Of a stretch of DNA of 64,000 nt, positions 37,501-46,371 are shown piece by piece. The DNA is taken from contig OX459103.1 in assembly GCA_949775045.1 (NCBI GenBank), positions 3,698,701 to 3,762,700 of the forward strand. The letters are read 5' to 3'. How positions within the stretch are numbered: position 1 is the first letter of the stretch; every line of letters begins with the position of its first letter. A program made the position numbers and the translations under genes. The stretch is from Metridium senile. Taxonomy: Eukaryota; Cnidaria; Anthozoa; Actiniaria; Metridiidae. The notes beneath the pieces were generated by a model. The model was not told the origin of the DNA, searched no databases, and worked only from the letters and a program-made list of their open reading frames with translations.

Positions 37501-39815
37501 CACCATTACCATCATCACCATTACCATCACCATTACCATCATCACCATTACCATCATCATCACCATTACCATCATCACCATTACCATCATCACCATTACC
37601 ATCATCACCATTACCATCATCACCATTACCATCATCACCATTACCATCATCGCCATCACCATCTTTGCCATCACCATCATCACCATTACCATCATCAACA
37701 TTACCATCATCACCATTACCATCATCGCCATCACCATCATCACCATTACCATCATCACCATTATCATCATCACCATTACCATCATCGCCATCACCATCAT
37801 CACCATTACCATCATCATCATTATCATCATCACCATTACCATCATCATCATTATCATCATCACCATTACCATCATCGCCATCACCATCATCACCATTACC
37901 ATCATCATCATTATCATCATCACCATTACCATCATCGCCATCACCATCATCACCATTACCATCATCATCATTATCATCATCACCATTAACATCATCACCA
38001 TTACCATCATCACCATTACCATCATCACCATTACCACTACCATCACCACCATTACCTTCAACACCATCATCACCATTACCATCATCACCATTACCATCAT
38101 CACCATTAACATCATCGCCATTACCACCATTACCATTACCATCATCACCATTACCATCATCACCATTACCATCATCACCATTACCATCATCACCATCACC
38201 ATTACCATCATCACCATCACCATTACCATCATCACCATTACCATCATCACCATTAACATCATCACCATTACCATCATCACCATTACCATTACCATCATCA
38301 CCATTACCATCATCACCATTACCATCATCACCATTACCATCATCGCCATTACCACCATTACCATTACCATCATCACCATTACCATCATCACCATTACCAT
38401 CATCACCATTACCATCATCACCATCATCACCATTACCATCATCACCATTACCATCATCACCATTAACATCATCACCATTACCATCATCGCCATTACCACC
38501 ATTACCATTACCATCATTACCATTACCATCATCACCATTACCATCATCACCATTACCATCATCACCATCATCACCATTACCATCATCACCATTACCATCA
38601 TCACCATTACCATCATCACCATTACCACCATCACCATTACCACCATCACCATTACCATCATCACCATTACCATCATCACCATTACCATCATCGCCATCAC
38701 CATCATCACCATTACCATCATCATCATTACCATCATCACCATTACCATCATCACCATTACCATCATCACCATTACCATCATCACCATTACCACCATTACC
38801 AACATCGCCATTATCATCATCACCATTACCATCATCATTATTATCACCATTACCATCATCACCATTACCATCATCATCACCACCATCATCATTATCGTCG
38901 CAATCATCATCACAATCATCATCACAACAACCTTGCTTTCATCTTAAGTTTTTTATTATTAACTTTAGTTTTTAATTTAACAATAAAGTATTTACCTCTT
39001 GTCTTCCATCCATTACATTTTCTGTCAATAAAAAACATAAAAGTTAATTTCAAATCTTTTTCGTGTATATGTGTGCGATTTGAATACGCTACGTGTGGAG
39101 GTGGAACTTTTGAAAATCCTGTTTTCAAAAATACCTGGATACAGGTGGAAAGAGCCTTTATCACCTACACAGTTTTTAGCTAAAAGTACTCTTGAATATA
39201 GGACATTTAAGATAACCAGTAAAAAAATTCCAGAAAAAATATTTTTGTACCTGTTTTTTAACATAGACAGTTGTCAAAAACCTAGGATAGAAATCCTGCT
39301 GTGACGTCATTGTAGGAATACAATTAACAATGTCTGGGTAAATTCAGACTTAGGTATATATAAAAGCGAATTTGTCATTAAGTTTTGAAAATCCTTTCCA
39401 AAAAGCGAAGAAATAACTACTTATTTTCCACTAATGCTTTTCTTATCTCAAGATGCTGTTCCTATGACACCACATACTTGGACAGGGCGTTTAGATACCA
39501 AAATTTTTAAGCTCGTAAAAAGTCAACGAAAAATGAAAACTACATTTTTTCAACGCAAAGAAGCTTTAAATGATATACCGTATAGATTTGATCTAGACCC
39601 TAAAACTTGAGGTGATATAGGCACTTTAACATTGGAACAGACTACACTTTCCAAAACAGACATATATATATATATATATATATATTAAACAGGAAAACTA
39701 ATTTGAAAATACCTGGAATATCTCCTTCTAATAGGGACTGCAACTCTTGAAATGCACCGTCTGACATCACTAGAGATATATCTGAACCATTACTACCAGT
39801 AGACTCTTGAGACAT
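25353..39815 (-). CDS. p53/p63/p73-family transcription factor without SAM
   Basis: Twelve coding exons on the minus strand: 39713-39815 (within exon 39713-39848), 38996-39021, 36493-36585, 35746-35986, 35311-35421, 31382-31486, 30729-30834, 30354-30471, 27503-27598, 26418-26518, 26024-26087, 25353-25505. All are GT-AG with agreeing phases, giving 438 aa. Residues 19-34 (GAFQELQSLLEGDIP) resemble an acidic transactivation motif but lack the Trp used for MDM2 binding. The DNA-binding domain is about 99-292, with zinc ligands C186, H189, C240 and C244, and K126, R185, R250, R281 and R283 matching human K120, R175, R248, R280 and R282. Human R273 is replaced by Q274. The tetramerisation domain is about 327-366 (YTIQVRGRKKYEQLL), p63/p73-like with the extra helix text. 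No SAM follows. The role by family is sequence-specific nuclear transcription in DNA-damage and germline quality responses. Confidence 0.9.
25560..26340. repeat. (GATAATGAT)n satellite in the last p53-family intron and around exon 26024-26087
   Basis: Degenerate gat/aat array interrupted by one 64 bp exon. Contains a repeat of 'gatgatagtaatgatgctag' (25786 and 25925). Confidence 0.9.
26024..26087 (-). CDS. p53-family exon (post-tetramerisation linker)
   Basis: Acceptor ATTGTCTAG, donor ATACAG|GTATG. It encodes CPPCGPNWFLEQQQRRQSNIQ minus shared base; the end resembles the p63 QTSIQ. Phase 2 in, 0 out. Confidence 0.8.
26418..26518 (-). CDS. p53-family exon (tetramerisation helix)
   Basis: Acceptor GATTGACAG, donor GCAAA|GTATTA. 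It encodes VRGRKKYEQLLRVKESQDIL and on to PQELLENYRA, aligning with the p63 oligomerisation domain and its second helix. Confidence 0.92.
26630..26770. repeat. (GGAAA/GGATA) purine array
   Basis: Repeated 'aggataggataggaaaggtc' units that lead into the AAAGC array. Confidence 0.85.
26774..27262. repeat. Perfect (AAAGC)n array, about 97 copies
   Basis: An uninterrupted pentanucleotide run of about 485 bp with no visible substitution. Minus-strand frames read endless LCFAL; none is a gene. A mixed (GGAA)n flank continues to about 27455. Confidence 0.97.
27503..27598 (-). CDS. p53-family exon (Pro-rich hinge)
   Basis: Acceptor TTTTTCCATAG, donor ATCCAG|GTAACATGG, phase 0 on both sides. It encodes QEPVEPPPPVVQMLPPKN, then EEDDNEIYTIQ, which starts the tetramerisation strand. 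Confidence 0.9.
27690..28972. other. p53-family intron, nothing recognised
   Basis: AT-rich unique-looking sequence. No exon, RNA gene or clear repeat that I can support. Confidence 0.5.
28973..30140. mobile_element. Non-autonomous DNA transposon, about 1.17 kb
   Basis: Terminal inverted repeats of about 32 bp: 'cagtccggattatagcccca' on the left and 'tggggctataatccggactg' on the right. No transposase frame inside. It lies in the intron below exon 30354-30471. Confidence 0.8.
30354..30471 (-). CDS. p53-family exon (end of DNA-binding domain)
   Basis: Acceptor CATTCTCTAAAG (weak tract), donor GTGAAG|GTTTGT. It encodes GNLVGKRVLDIQICTTPGRD, then RPKEENK, aligning with human p53 263-288. The residue at human R273 is Gln. 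Confidence 0.9.
30530..30651. mobile_element. Small hairpin element
   Basis: 'attgcaaccattcccaggag' pairs with 'ctcctgggaatggtcgcaat'. 122 bp, fold-back throughout. Confidence 0.75.
30729..30834 (-). CDS. p53-family exon (zinc ligands 3 and 4)
   Basis: Acceptor CTTCTTCTTTTGTAG, donor AGCCA|GTAAGTTTG. It encodes GQPFVLEFFRFLCLNTCPGG, then PDRKAFHC. C240, C244 and R250 correspond to human C238, C242 and R248. Confidence 0.92.
30941..31232. mobile_element. MITE family A, copy 2
   Basis: 'atacacctagttcaaaaatc' opens it. Inside, 'agccacagtccacac' and 'gagtgtggactgttgct' pair as in copy 1. The right end is eroded. Confidence 0.7.
31382..31486 (-). CDS. p53-family exon (DNA-binding domain middle)
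   Basis: Acceptor TTATTTTTTTAG, donor CATG|GTTAGT. The donor was chosen because it gives the phase-1 junction that rebuilds V227; the alternative GTAAG four bases on makes a stop. It encodes HIMESSNSDSFYG and FLTLPLRYPEH. Confidence 0.85.
31557..31685. repeat. (GAATGAAT)n array, left part
   Basis: Degenerate gaatgaat/gattaatt repeat, continuous in type with 34115-35280 beyond the inserted transposon. Confidence 0.8.
31779..32044. mobile_element. MITE family C, copy 1
   Basis: Ends 'acaatcattgtcaaaagt' and 'acttttgtcaatgattgt' are inverted; the interior has a C-run then a G-run. Nearly identical to 33756-34034. Confidence 0.9.
32788..33194. mobile_element. MITE with gggctcccaacggtactcc ends
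   Basis: 'gggctcccaacggtactcc' near 32789 and 'ggagtaccgttgggctccc' ending near 33193 are inverted; subterminal 'acggtactccatgac' also repeats. Confidence 0.8.
33756..34034. mobile_element. MITE family C, copy 2
   Basis: Same orientation and almost base-for-base the same as copy 1, except for a C-run that is about 13 bases longer (33839-33859). Confidence 0.9.
34115..35280. repeat. AATGAATGAACAAATGAATA-type minisatellite
   Basis: Long array of 24-base-like units (aatgaacaaatgaataaaag with variants aatggacaaatg). It lies just below the DNA-binding exon at 35311. Confidence 0.95.
35311..35421 (-). CDS. p53-family exon (zinc ligands 1 and 2)
   Basis: Acceptor TTTTATTCTACAG, donor TCAG|GTAGAGG. 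It encodes PPPQEVYRELYLRVFLMYTK, then SVVQRCRNHES. C186 and H189 align with human C176 and H179, and R185 with R175. Confidence 0.93.
35746..35986 (-). CDS. p53-family exon (start of DNA-binding domain)
   Basis: Acceptor GTTGTTTATAG, donor AAGAT|GTAAGTATC. It encodes a Pro-containing linker, then PGLYGFEFGFEDEKQPLVKA, then WTYSAKLNKVFARSKVDIP, aligning with human p53 103-146. Confidence 0.93.
36105..36334. mobile_element. MITE with G-run/C-run ends
   Basis: 'tcatttataagtgtattagg' and the inverse 'acactagtaaatga' with flanking C-run bracket 230 bp. Confidence 0.7.
36340..36440. repeat. Dispersed repeat B, copy 2
   Basis: 'cttttatcttgacaatgtta' and 'gtactatacaatatttgtgt' match 9430-9530. Confidence 0.65.
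36493..36585 (-). CDS. p53-family exon (N-terminal linker)
   Basis: Acceptor CAATATGTAG, donor TCTCAG|GTATAA, phase 0 both sides, 31 codons starting EHFPPSTSGQHLM. No domain; Pro/Ser-rich, as expected between transactivation and DNA-binding parts. Confidence 0.8.
36665..36775. repeat. Two-copy tandem repeat, about 56 bp
   Basis: 'aaattagtaatagaaagaaa' and 'gatacagtacttagtactgt' occur twice in a row. Confidence 0.85.
36814..38935. repeat. 2.1 kb (ATCACCATTACC)n array
   Basis: Almost pure array of atc/acc/att triplets with a 12-base atcaccattacc rhythm and longer duplicated blocks containing 'atcgccatcaccatcatc'. The 700-aa-class frames on both strands are its translations. It lies between p53-family exons at 36493 and 38996. 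Confidence 0.97.
38996..39021 (-). CDS. p53-family microexon, 26 nt
   Basis: Acceptor TTTTATTGACAG, donor CAAGAG|GTAAATAC. It encodes E-NVMDGRQE and fits phase 1 in, 0 out between its neighbours. Without it the frame would break. Confidence 0.7.
39660..39686. repeat. (AT)n microsatellite
   Basis: About 13 copies of at/ta just below the p53-family exon. Confidence 0.9.
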
Positions 39816-39848
39816 GACAATCCAACGAGGAACGGCGCAAACAGTTGC
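39713..39848 (-). CDS. p53-family first coding exon (transactivation motif)
   Basis: Acceptor TGTTTCATCAG, donor ATTCCAG|GTATTTTC. The CDS begins at the ATG ending at 39815 (MSQESTGSNG); the upstream part of the exon is open but has no ATG. Contains DGAFQELQSLLEGD. Confidence 0.8.
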
Positions 39849-40119
39849 CTGATGAAACAAGATCAAACAATCTTCAAAGACTGGTTTCAAAACAATAATC
39901 ACGAGGACTTAAATTTTATACACCTATTGACAACGACAATGATATATTTAGTGCTAATTTGGTAATTAACATAAATTAATTGAAAAACTTAATTTAGTAC
40001 ACTCTAACTGAAATAACCATAAGGCGAAACAAGTCAGTTAGCTAGTTTTGAATTCTTCAGAATAGCAAGAGCGGGAAAACCGCCATGTTCATGGTTTGAC
40101 CACAGGAAGCCCCAAAAAG

Positions 40120-40610
40120 AACAAACATCATTGTACTAGCCAAAGCTACAGTCCACACTTTGAAGCTTGTAAAGCATGTTGGTAATATGAACATAATTAG
40201 TGATTTATTACATGTTTTTTAGAAATATTTGTTTTATCATCTACCACTGCAACAACTAGTTATGGTCATATAACACAAACACGTACAAGCAAACTATGCT
40301 ATGAATAAATCGATAACAAGAGAAGAAATACTGACATCCTTTATATAAATATTTGTTTTATCATCTACTACTGCAACAACTTGTTATGGTCATATAACAC
40401 AAACACGTACAAGCAAACTATGCTATGAATAAATCGATAACAAGAGAAGAAATACTGACATCCTTTAAAGAAATATTTGTTTCATCATCTACTACTGCAA
40501 CAACTTGTTATGGTCATATAACACAAACACGCACAACCAAACTATGCTATGAATAAATCAATAACAAGAATAAAGGGCTTCATAGTGTAGACTGCAGCTT
40601 TGATTGTGAC
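40120..40610. mobile_element. MITE family A, copy 3, internally triplicated
   Basis: 'agccaaagctacagtccaca' on the left and 'gtagactgcagctttgattg' on the right are the same inverted pair as copies 1 and 2. Between them a unit of about 122 bp ('atttgttttatcatctacta' to 'agaaatactgacatccttta') is repeated three times. Confidence 0.8.
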
Positions 40611-41762
40611 AATTGGCTTTTACCACAGGCAGCCATGTTCATTCCTGTGAGAGCGAAAATATTTGTTTGGAAAGTTCTGAAACGCATGAAAGTGAGGGCA
40701 AAGGAACCTAAGGGATTCAAAACCTATTGTTTCAACAAATATGGCGGCCTGTGATAAAAGCTAATAGTTTTTGAAATAAGTGTATAACAATTATGAGTTA
40801 ATTGTGATAAAAATAATGGTGCTAAATCTTGTCTGTTCTATATGCTTCACAACCTAAAATTTTACAAAATATTACAAATTTATACAAACAGAAATTGACA
40901 TTGAAACCAATAAAATCTACAATCATTAACTTTAAATTATTTTTTAAATAGATTATGAAAAAAAAACACTTTCAAACTTTTAAACTTATTTTGAAAATAT
41001 CAAAAATCTCTTGAAAATAAATTATAAATACCTTCAAATTTATAAATTTTAAAACATATAATGAAATATACCCTAAATTTGATATTGAAATTTCTTTGCG
41101 TTGATTCTTTCTTTTTGGATGGTATGCAATCGAACGTTTGATCGTAGAAAATATGAATATATAAATAGGGGAATCCCCGCCACATGGTTTCAAACGAAAA
41201 TATGAAAGCAAATCTTACGATGTTTAAACAAACAAAAACAATCTATTTAGGGGATTTATCATAATACACCACAAGTAATAATTACAATAGAATGTCAATC
41301 CAATCTTCAGAGACAAACGTCAAGCAAAGAGTAAAAGAAAACTTGATATTTTGATTATAACAACAAGTTGTCAGACAGCCCACCATGCAGAGCAAATTTC
41401 GTTGACATCCCCTCTATTTTGTGGTTTAAAATAACATATTTTTGGACCTCCAAAACACGATTAAACTCCATCAAGTACTTTGGAGAGGAAATAATTGAAA
41501 TGAGGTCCTTAACAATCAAGATTACCCCTAAATAGCATTACAAAAACACAGATTGTAAGGAGATAGACTCGGAGTACTTTTCACGCCGTGCCGAAACTCG
41601 TTTGACAATCAACTTTAGTCGAACTTTATACTACTTTTATCGCTTCTCGCTTTGTTTAAAATCATTATAAATAGTTTCTTAATATGTTATGAGTAATTCG
41701 GACCTATTCTCAAGTTTCGTTAGTGATCTAAAGGGAGAGACTTTACAAATCAAAGGGCATAC
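40611..41762. other. p53-family intron 1, nothing recognised
   Basis: AT-rich sequence without exon-like or repeat features that I can support. Confidence 0.5.
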
Positions 41763-41850
41763 CTCAATCAAAATGGCGCTCCACGCGCTTGTTTGTACCA
41801 CGACGACGCTGTTGCTTCTGAATGAGCCTTTGCGGTCAGTGGAGTGACAT
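41763..41850 (-). other. Probable 5'UTR exon of the p53-family gene
   Basis: A consensus-like donor ATTGAG|GTATGCC at 41763 ends a GC-richer stretch. It would splice to 39848. No in-frame ATG precedes the MSQ start, so the exon would be non-coding. Its 5' edge cannot be seen. Confidence 0.45.
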
Positions 41851-42110
41851 AAAAGCGCGGGATAATCGACCAATCAAAGCCAAGGAGGATTCCGAGTACA
41901 ACTAAACTTATATTTTCTTCTTTTCCTTCCTTTTTTTTGTTTTTTGTTTTGTTTTTGTTTTGTCTTTAGTTTAGCCGAAAATCAAAGGTATGTATTTGTT
42001 GTTTATTATCTCAGCTACAATATTTCGAATAAAACAGCGAGAATTCATACCAAGTCTCAGAACAAACACGAGGTCAACCAATCAGAATTGAGGATTCGAC
42101 ATCGTATTTT

Positions 42111-42494
42111 GCTTATAAAATCACAGGCAGCCCAAGCAATTCACTTTTACAGTAGAGATATGTGAGGAAAAAATCGATATTTTTTATTGAAATAAATTTG
42201 AACATATTTCAATCTACCCTGCGAGCAGAGGTTCCTTTCTCTTACCTAGAACGACGAGAAATGTCATTCTGGGTGGTTTTTGAACGTTTTAGAGCATTTT
42301 TTCTTAATGTTTGCCCACCTGTAAAAAATGCTCTAAAACGTTCAAAAACCACCCAGAATGACATTAAATAAGTTAAACAACAACACAGGATTGAAATATG
42401 TTCAAATTTATTTCAATAAAAAAATATCGATTTTTTTCCTCACATGTCTCTACTGTAAAAGTGAATTGCTTGGGCTGCCTGTGATAAAATAAGC
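42111..42494. mobile_element. Palindromic element, about 384 bp
   Basis: 'gcttataaaatcacaggcag' pairs with 'ctgcctgtgataaaataagc', and the arms continue through 'ttttgaacgttttagagcat' and its inverse to a short centre near 42310. The insertion in the right arm breaks the pairing only slightly. Confidence 0.9.
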
Positions 42495-42604
42495 AGTACG
42501 TGTTCACGGCAATATTGTTATTTTTCTTTGTGATTTCGCGCTCTTGATTGAGCCGTAATTAAGTTAACGCCTCGAATGTTCTACAACATGTTCAATTCTG
42601 CCTT

Positions 42605-42705
42605 ATGAAGGAAAGGTAAAGAAAGGAAAGGAAAGGAAAGGAAAGGAAAGGAAAGAAAAGAAAAGAAAAGAAAAGAAGAGAAAAGAAAAGAAAGAAAAGA
42701 AAAGT
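42605..42705. repeat. (GAAAG/GAAAA)n array
   Basis: Pure pentanucleotide purine run. Confidence 0.95.
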
Positions 42706-43219
42706 TTCAATTCTTTCAAGAGAAAAGGTCCATCTTTGATTGACAGCTCTATGGAGGGCGAGGTGTTTTTGTTTTTTGTGTTTTTGTAATTACTAATTGT
42801 AATTACTAATTGTTCAAACGACGGTACTTTAAAAGAATATAATATTAATCAAGCACCATAAAAAAGGGGGAAAAAGACGCCAGAGAATATTTAATTAGAT
42901 TCCTTGGTTTAATACGGAATTCAAATGTTCTGAGAAAGCAGTAAAAGTTGTTATTCCAACAAAGACAGTTATTTAGTAAAACTCTTTTACGAAAGATTAA
43001 CGTCCAAAATTCAGTAAGTATTACTCTCTTTTATATACTGTGAATAAGTTGTCATTCCACTCTAATTTAGTATACGGTCCATAAATTCATTTTAGTACAT
43101 AATATTCAGTATTTATACTTCAATGAGGAATTATCCGAAACTAGTGGGTCGGCCGCTTTCTTGATTTAACATATAATGTTTGTATTCAGCGGGGTTTGTA
43201 TTCCGTTCCTTAACTGACT

Positions 43220-44049
43220 CAAACGCTTTACAAGAATATGAAACTTTAAATTTATTATAATGCAAAATTACGCTTTTGAAATTGATGTTGGCATACACGT
43301 GATGTAGGTGAAAGCCAGCAATATGTCTAGAAACTGACTATTATGTAACCCCCGGGGGGAGGACGTCTCCCTTAAAAAATGGATAGGGGTGCTCGACGGA
43401 CGGTTTTGAAAATGAACCTTACAGTGCGACTCGCCGTACCGTAGTCACTTACAAAAACATTTGATGAATTTTTGACATTATTTTGACATTTTTTCATCTC
43501 AATCGGACCAATCAGATACACGTTTATATCGAGAGGCGGAGTTTATATCGAGAGGCGGAGTTAATATCGATCAGAGGCGGAGACTTTAGATACTTTGATG
43601 TCTGTAATTGGTCAAATTGAGATGAAAAAATGTCAAAATAATGTCAAAAATTCATCAAAAGTTTGTGTAGGTGACTACGGTACGGCGAGTCGCACTGTAA
43701 AGGTACGCATAAGTTTACTCAGATACTGATTTCAGACCCTAAAAGGTACGACCACATTTAACTTTTTTTTTAAATTTAAAATTGATGTATATATGTATAA
43801 TCTTAAGTTCGAAAACTGACCCTAAAAGGTACGGTGCCTGTTCGAGACCCTAAAAGGTACGCGAGGGTCTTATTTTCGACCCTAAAAGGTCCGTCGAGCA
43901 CCACTATCCATTTTTTAAGGGAGACGTCCTCCCCCGGGGGTTACATAACAGTCAGCTTTCAACTACATCACGTGTATGTCAACATCAAATTCAAAAGCGT
44001 AATTTCGCATTATAATAAATTTAAAGTTTTATATTCTTGTAAAGCGTTC
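43220..44049. mobile_element. Foldback element with nested inverted repeat
   Basis: Outer arms of about 190 bp: 'caaacgctttacaagaatat' to 'gacgtctcccttaaaaaatg' on the left, inverted at 43905-44049. An inner inverted repeat spans 43419-43700 ('tacagtgcgactcgccgtac' and inverse). 'gaccctaaaaggtac' is repeated tandemly at 43735-43890. No coding frame. Confidence 0.85.
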
Positions 44050-44249
44050 AAAACTACATATACTGGTCAAGTTTCAAGGATGTAGATCAATTCGTTGCGA
44101 AGTTATGGGCGAGCAAACATGACGCGTTATTTAGTGAAAACTCACACAGGCAGTTAGGGCACAAACATGGCGAAAAAAAATTCAAGGCTTAATATGACGG
44201 AATATTCACTAATTTCGATTCTATTTTACTGAAATATGTTTGAAATGGA

Positions 44250-44410
44250 GATTTTAAGGCAAACTCTTTCAATTTGGAGTTTCTCGGAGGTTTCCACGAA
44301 GAACTTAAGAAAGATCTAAGAAATTTAACAAACACTGACAAAGAACTGACCTTCCTTATTGAACGTTGCCAGAAATGGATTATCTGCCAGAACGCAAACA
44401 TCGTTAAAAC
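44250..44410 (+). pseudogene. LINE C-terminal fragment
   Basis: Reading LKKDLRNLTNTDKEL, then LIERCQKWIICQNANIV. It repeats the end of the next fragment (CQK-x-IISQNYEIVKAL), so it looks like a second copy of the same reverse-transcriptase tail. Confidence 0.4.
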
Positions 44411-44513
44411 GTTTTATGAATATACATAAGCGGATTAAACGTTTGTAAAGAAAAATGTACTTAATTAGCCCAGACGTAATTGTCCGCTTGTTAATGTTAA
44501 TGACATTACAGTA

Positions 44514-44815
44514 ATGGACAAGAAGACCAAGACGTGGCTGATCATCGAAGGAACCGTATGCAACATCGGTTGCATATCTGAAAGAGATCTTCAGAAAACA
44601 GAAAAGTATATAGACTTAGGAACAGGATTAAAGAGACTCTATCCTAACTATAACATAGTGCAAGTAAAAGTCGTCCTAGACTTCCTAGCAGGCTACCAAA
44701 AACAACTAGTAACTGCGCTAAGTAACATAGGACTCGAAAAAGTAAACCAACTAGCCAAAAAGTGCCAGAAATGAATAATTTCACAAAATTATGAAATCGT
44801 GAAGGCCTTATATAC
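44514..44815 (+). pseudogene. LINE reverse-transcriptase C-terminal fragment
   Basis: Open for 86 codons, then TGA, with similar text continuing beyond. The pattern EKYIDLGTGLKRLY, then VKVVLDFLAG, then QKQLVTALSNIG has the layout of the domain after the thumb in several invertebrate LINEs (strand, EKYxDL helix, V-x-V-x-G-x-LG). The family assignment is from memory and moderate. Confidence 0.45.
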
Positions 44816-45149
44816 ACGTTAGTAATCAAACACACTATTGTAATCGGTATAAAACTGAATATTGCCTAGAAATGCCTAGTAAATTTCCGCAATACTCATG
44901 TAAACCAAGAAAAGTTTAAATAAACGATACAACAATAATAATTTATTTCTTAAGCGCATTCCATAATATCTCAATGCTCTTAGCAAATTATGATCACTTA
45001 TCAAAAAACAAATATCAATTACAGATCTAGAAAAGTAGAATTTATGACATTGTTCATAAACATTGTTAGTTGAGAAACAACTTTCTTCACGTGCTGCCAA
45101 TATAAGGGCGCTCGTGAGAATTCCATTTTGTATTCTTTATGATATTCGT

Positions 45150-45320
45150 TCTTGTACTTCTATATCTAATAAATGCTTAAATAGTTTACGTTTAAAAAGC
45201 TGAAATGCTTTGATCAAGTTCTTTTAGTTCTTTGGGTAGTAAGTTCCAGTCCTTAGCCGCAGAGAATTTAAAGGATAAGTACTGTCCCTGTTTAGAAGAA
45301 GTCTTTGGTAGCATCGGAAA
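45150..45320 (-). pseudogene. LINE ORF2 C-terminal fragment
   Basis: Reads FKFSAAKDWNLLPKELKEL, then a frameshift and KRKLFKHLL-like text. This 'A..WN.LP.el....s...FK..L...L' pattern closes the ORF2 of CR1/Jockey-clade LINEs. Confidence 0.6.
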
Positions 45321-46060
45321 ACATCACCACATAGCTCTATGATTTTGAACATTTGATCTTTCCAAGTAGAAACCTGCTTTTAAAAAACATTAAACATCCA
45401 GAGAAGCATGTCACAGTATAATATGACTATATTTACTCAGACGACTTATAACCGTCGACAAAATAATATCAGTATCATTCAAAGAGTTCTCGAGGCTCTA
45501 TTGAATGAGAATCTTATAAGAGAATGACCGATAGAATACAGCGATAACGATTAGAACTCTTGCAAAGTACGTATGGGTTTTTTTTTTCACGCATAGCCAT
45601 GTATCACACATCAAAATGTCCGTAAAAAACAATGGTGTTTTCGATCGAATCCACAGCTACTTTTTTGATAGGGTTTGTTTAATTTTAAATATAGCCCATA
45701 TTGTAAGTTGACATGAGAAAAGTCACACATGCAGTCTCTCTTGTAAAAGTGATCAAACCGCTTTAAACTCCAAAAGTACGTATACGTTTTGCATTGAAAG
45801 TAGATCAAAATTATTTGATAAGTTCAATAAAAGATTGAGCTAGCTGCTTTTTTTTACTTTTCTGAAATTATTTCGAGAAAAGATCGAAAACCCACGATGA
45901 TTTTGAGGCTTTATTTCTGTCTGTTTGTATGGGCGCCGTGAAGCGTGAAAGTATAGCGGATCTATAGCTGACCAAATGTTAACACGTGTTTTCCGATGTT
46001 AATAAGATTTGGATCTCTAAATGATCTTTTGTGCAAGTCGGATTTACAGCATGGTTCGTG
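45321..46060. other. Non-coding, nothing recognised
   Basis: Possibly eroded LINE sequence between the fragments on either side, but I cannot align it. Confidence 0.4.
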
Positions 46061-46064
46061 CCGA

Positions 46065-46350
46065 TAAACCTATAGCTTCAGATTTCTTTGTATTACTTAT
46101 CAATCCATTTTCGTGAGCCAGCTATTAATGCTTTCCAAATTCTCATTTACATGAGCTTCGGGTTAATGTCTTTAGAACTTGCGTGAACCTCAGTATCGTC
46201 AGCACGATGTGAGATTTGTGACAGACACTAGAGATTGTATTTATATAAATGTTGAAGAGAGTTGGCGAGATTACGTACGGACCCTTGAGGGACTCCGTAA
46301 TTTATTCCAGATTTAGAGGAGTTGAGACCACCACAGGAGACAAACTGGGT
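46065..46350 (-). pseudogene. LINE reverse-transcriptase palm fragment
   Basis: Reads YLLDRTQFVSCGG, then INYGVPQGS (RT motif with PQG), then in another frame HRADDTEVHASSKDI (the catalytic A/YADD region). Frameshifts separate the motifs, so it is dead. Confidence 0.65.
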
Positions 46351-46371
46351 TCTATCAAGGAGATAGCTTTG

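Noticed and set aside
36769..38975. ORFs of over 400-700 codons on both strands
   Set aside because: Translations of the ATC/ACC triplet array; no start context, no domain, and they lie in an intron.
7653..39815. A single p53-PHC fusion gene, with the PHC SAM acting as a p63-type SAM
   Set aside because: PHC has its own start exon with the HD1-like motif at 19531-19662, an in-frame stop just upstream, an FCS finger, and a PHC-type rather than p63-type SAM. The p53-family gene has its own stop at 25353.
41763..41873. N-terminal extension of the p53-family protein from the upstream open frame
   Set aside because: The frame is open across the proposed splice but has no ATG before MSQ; the apparent start is a TTG codon.
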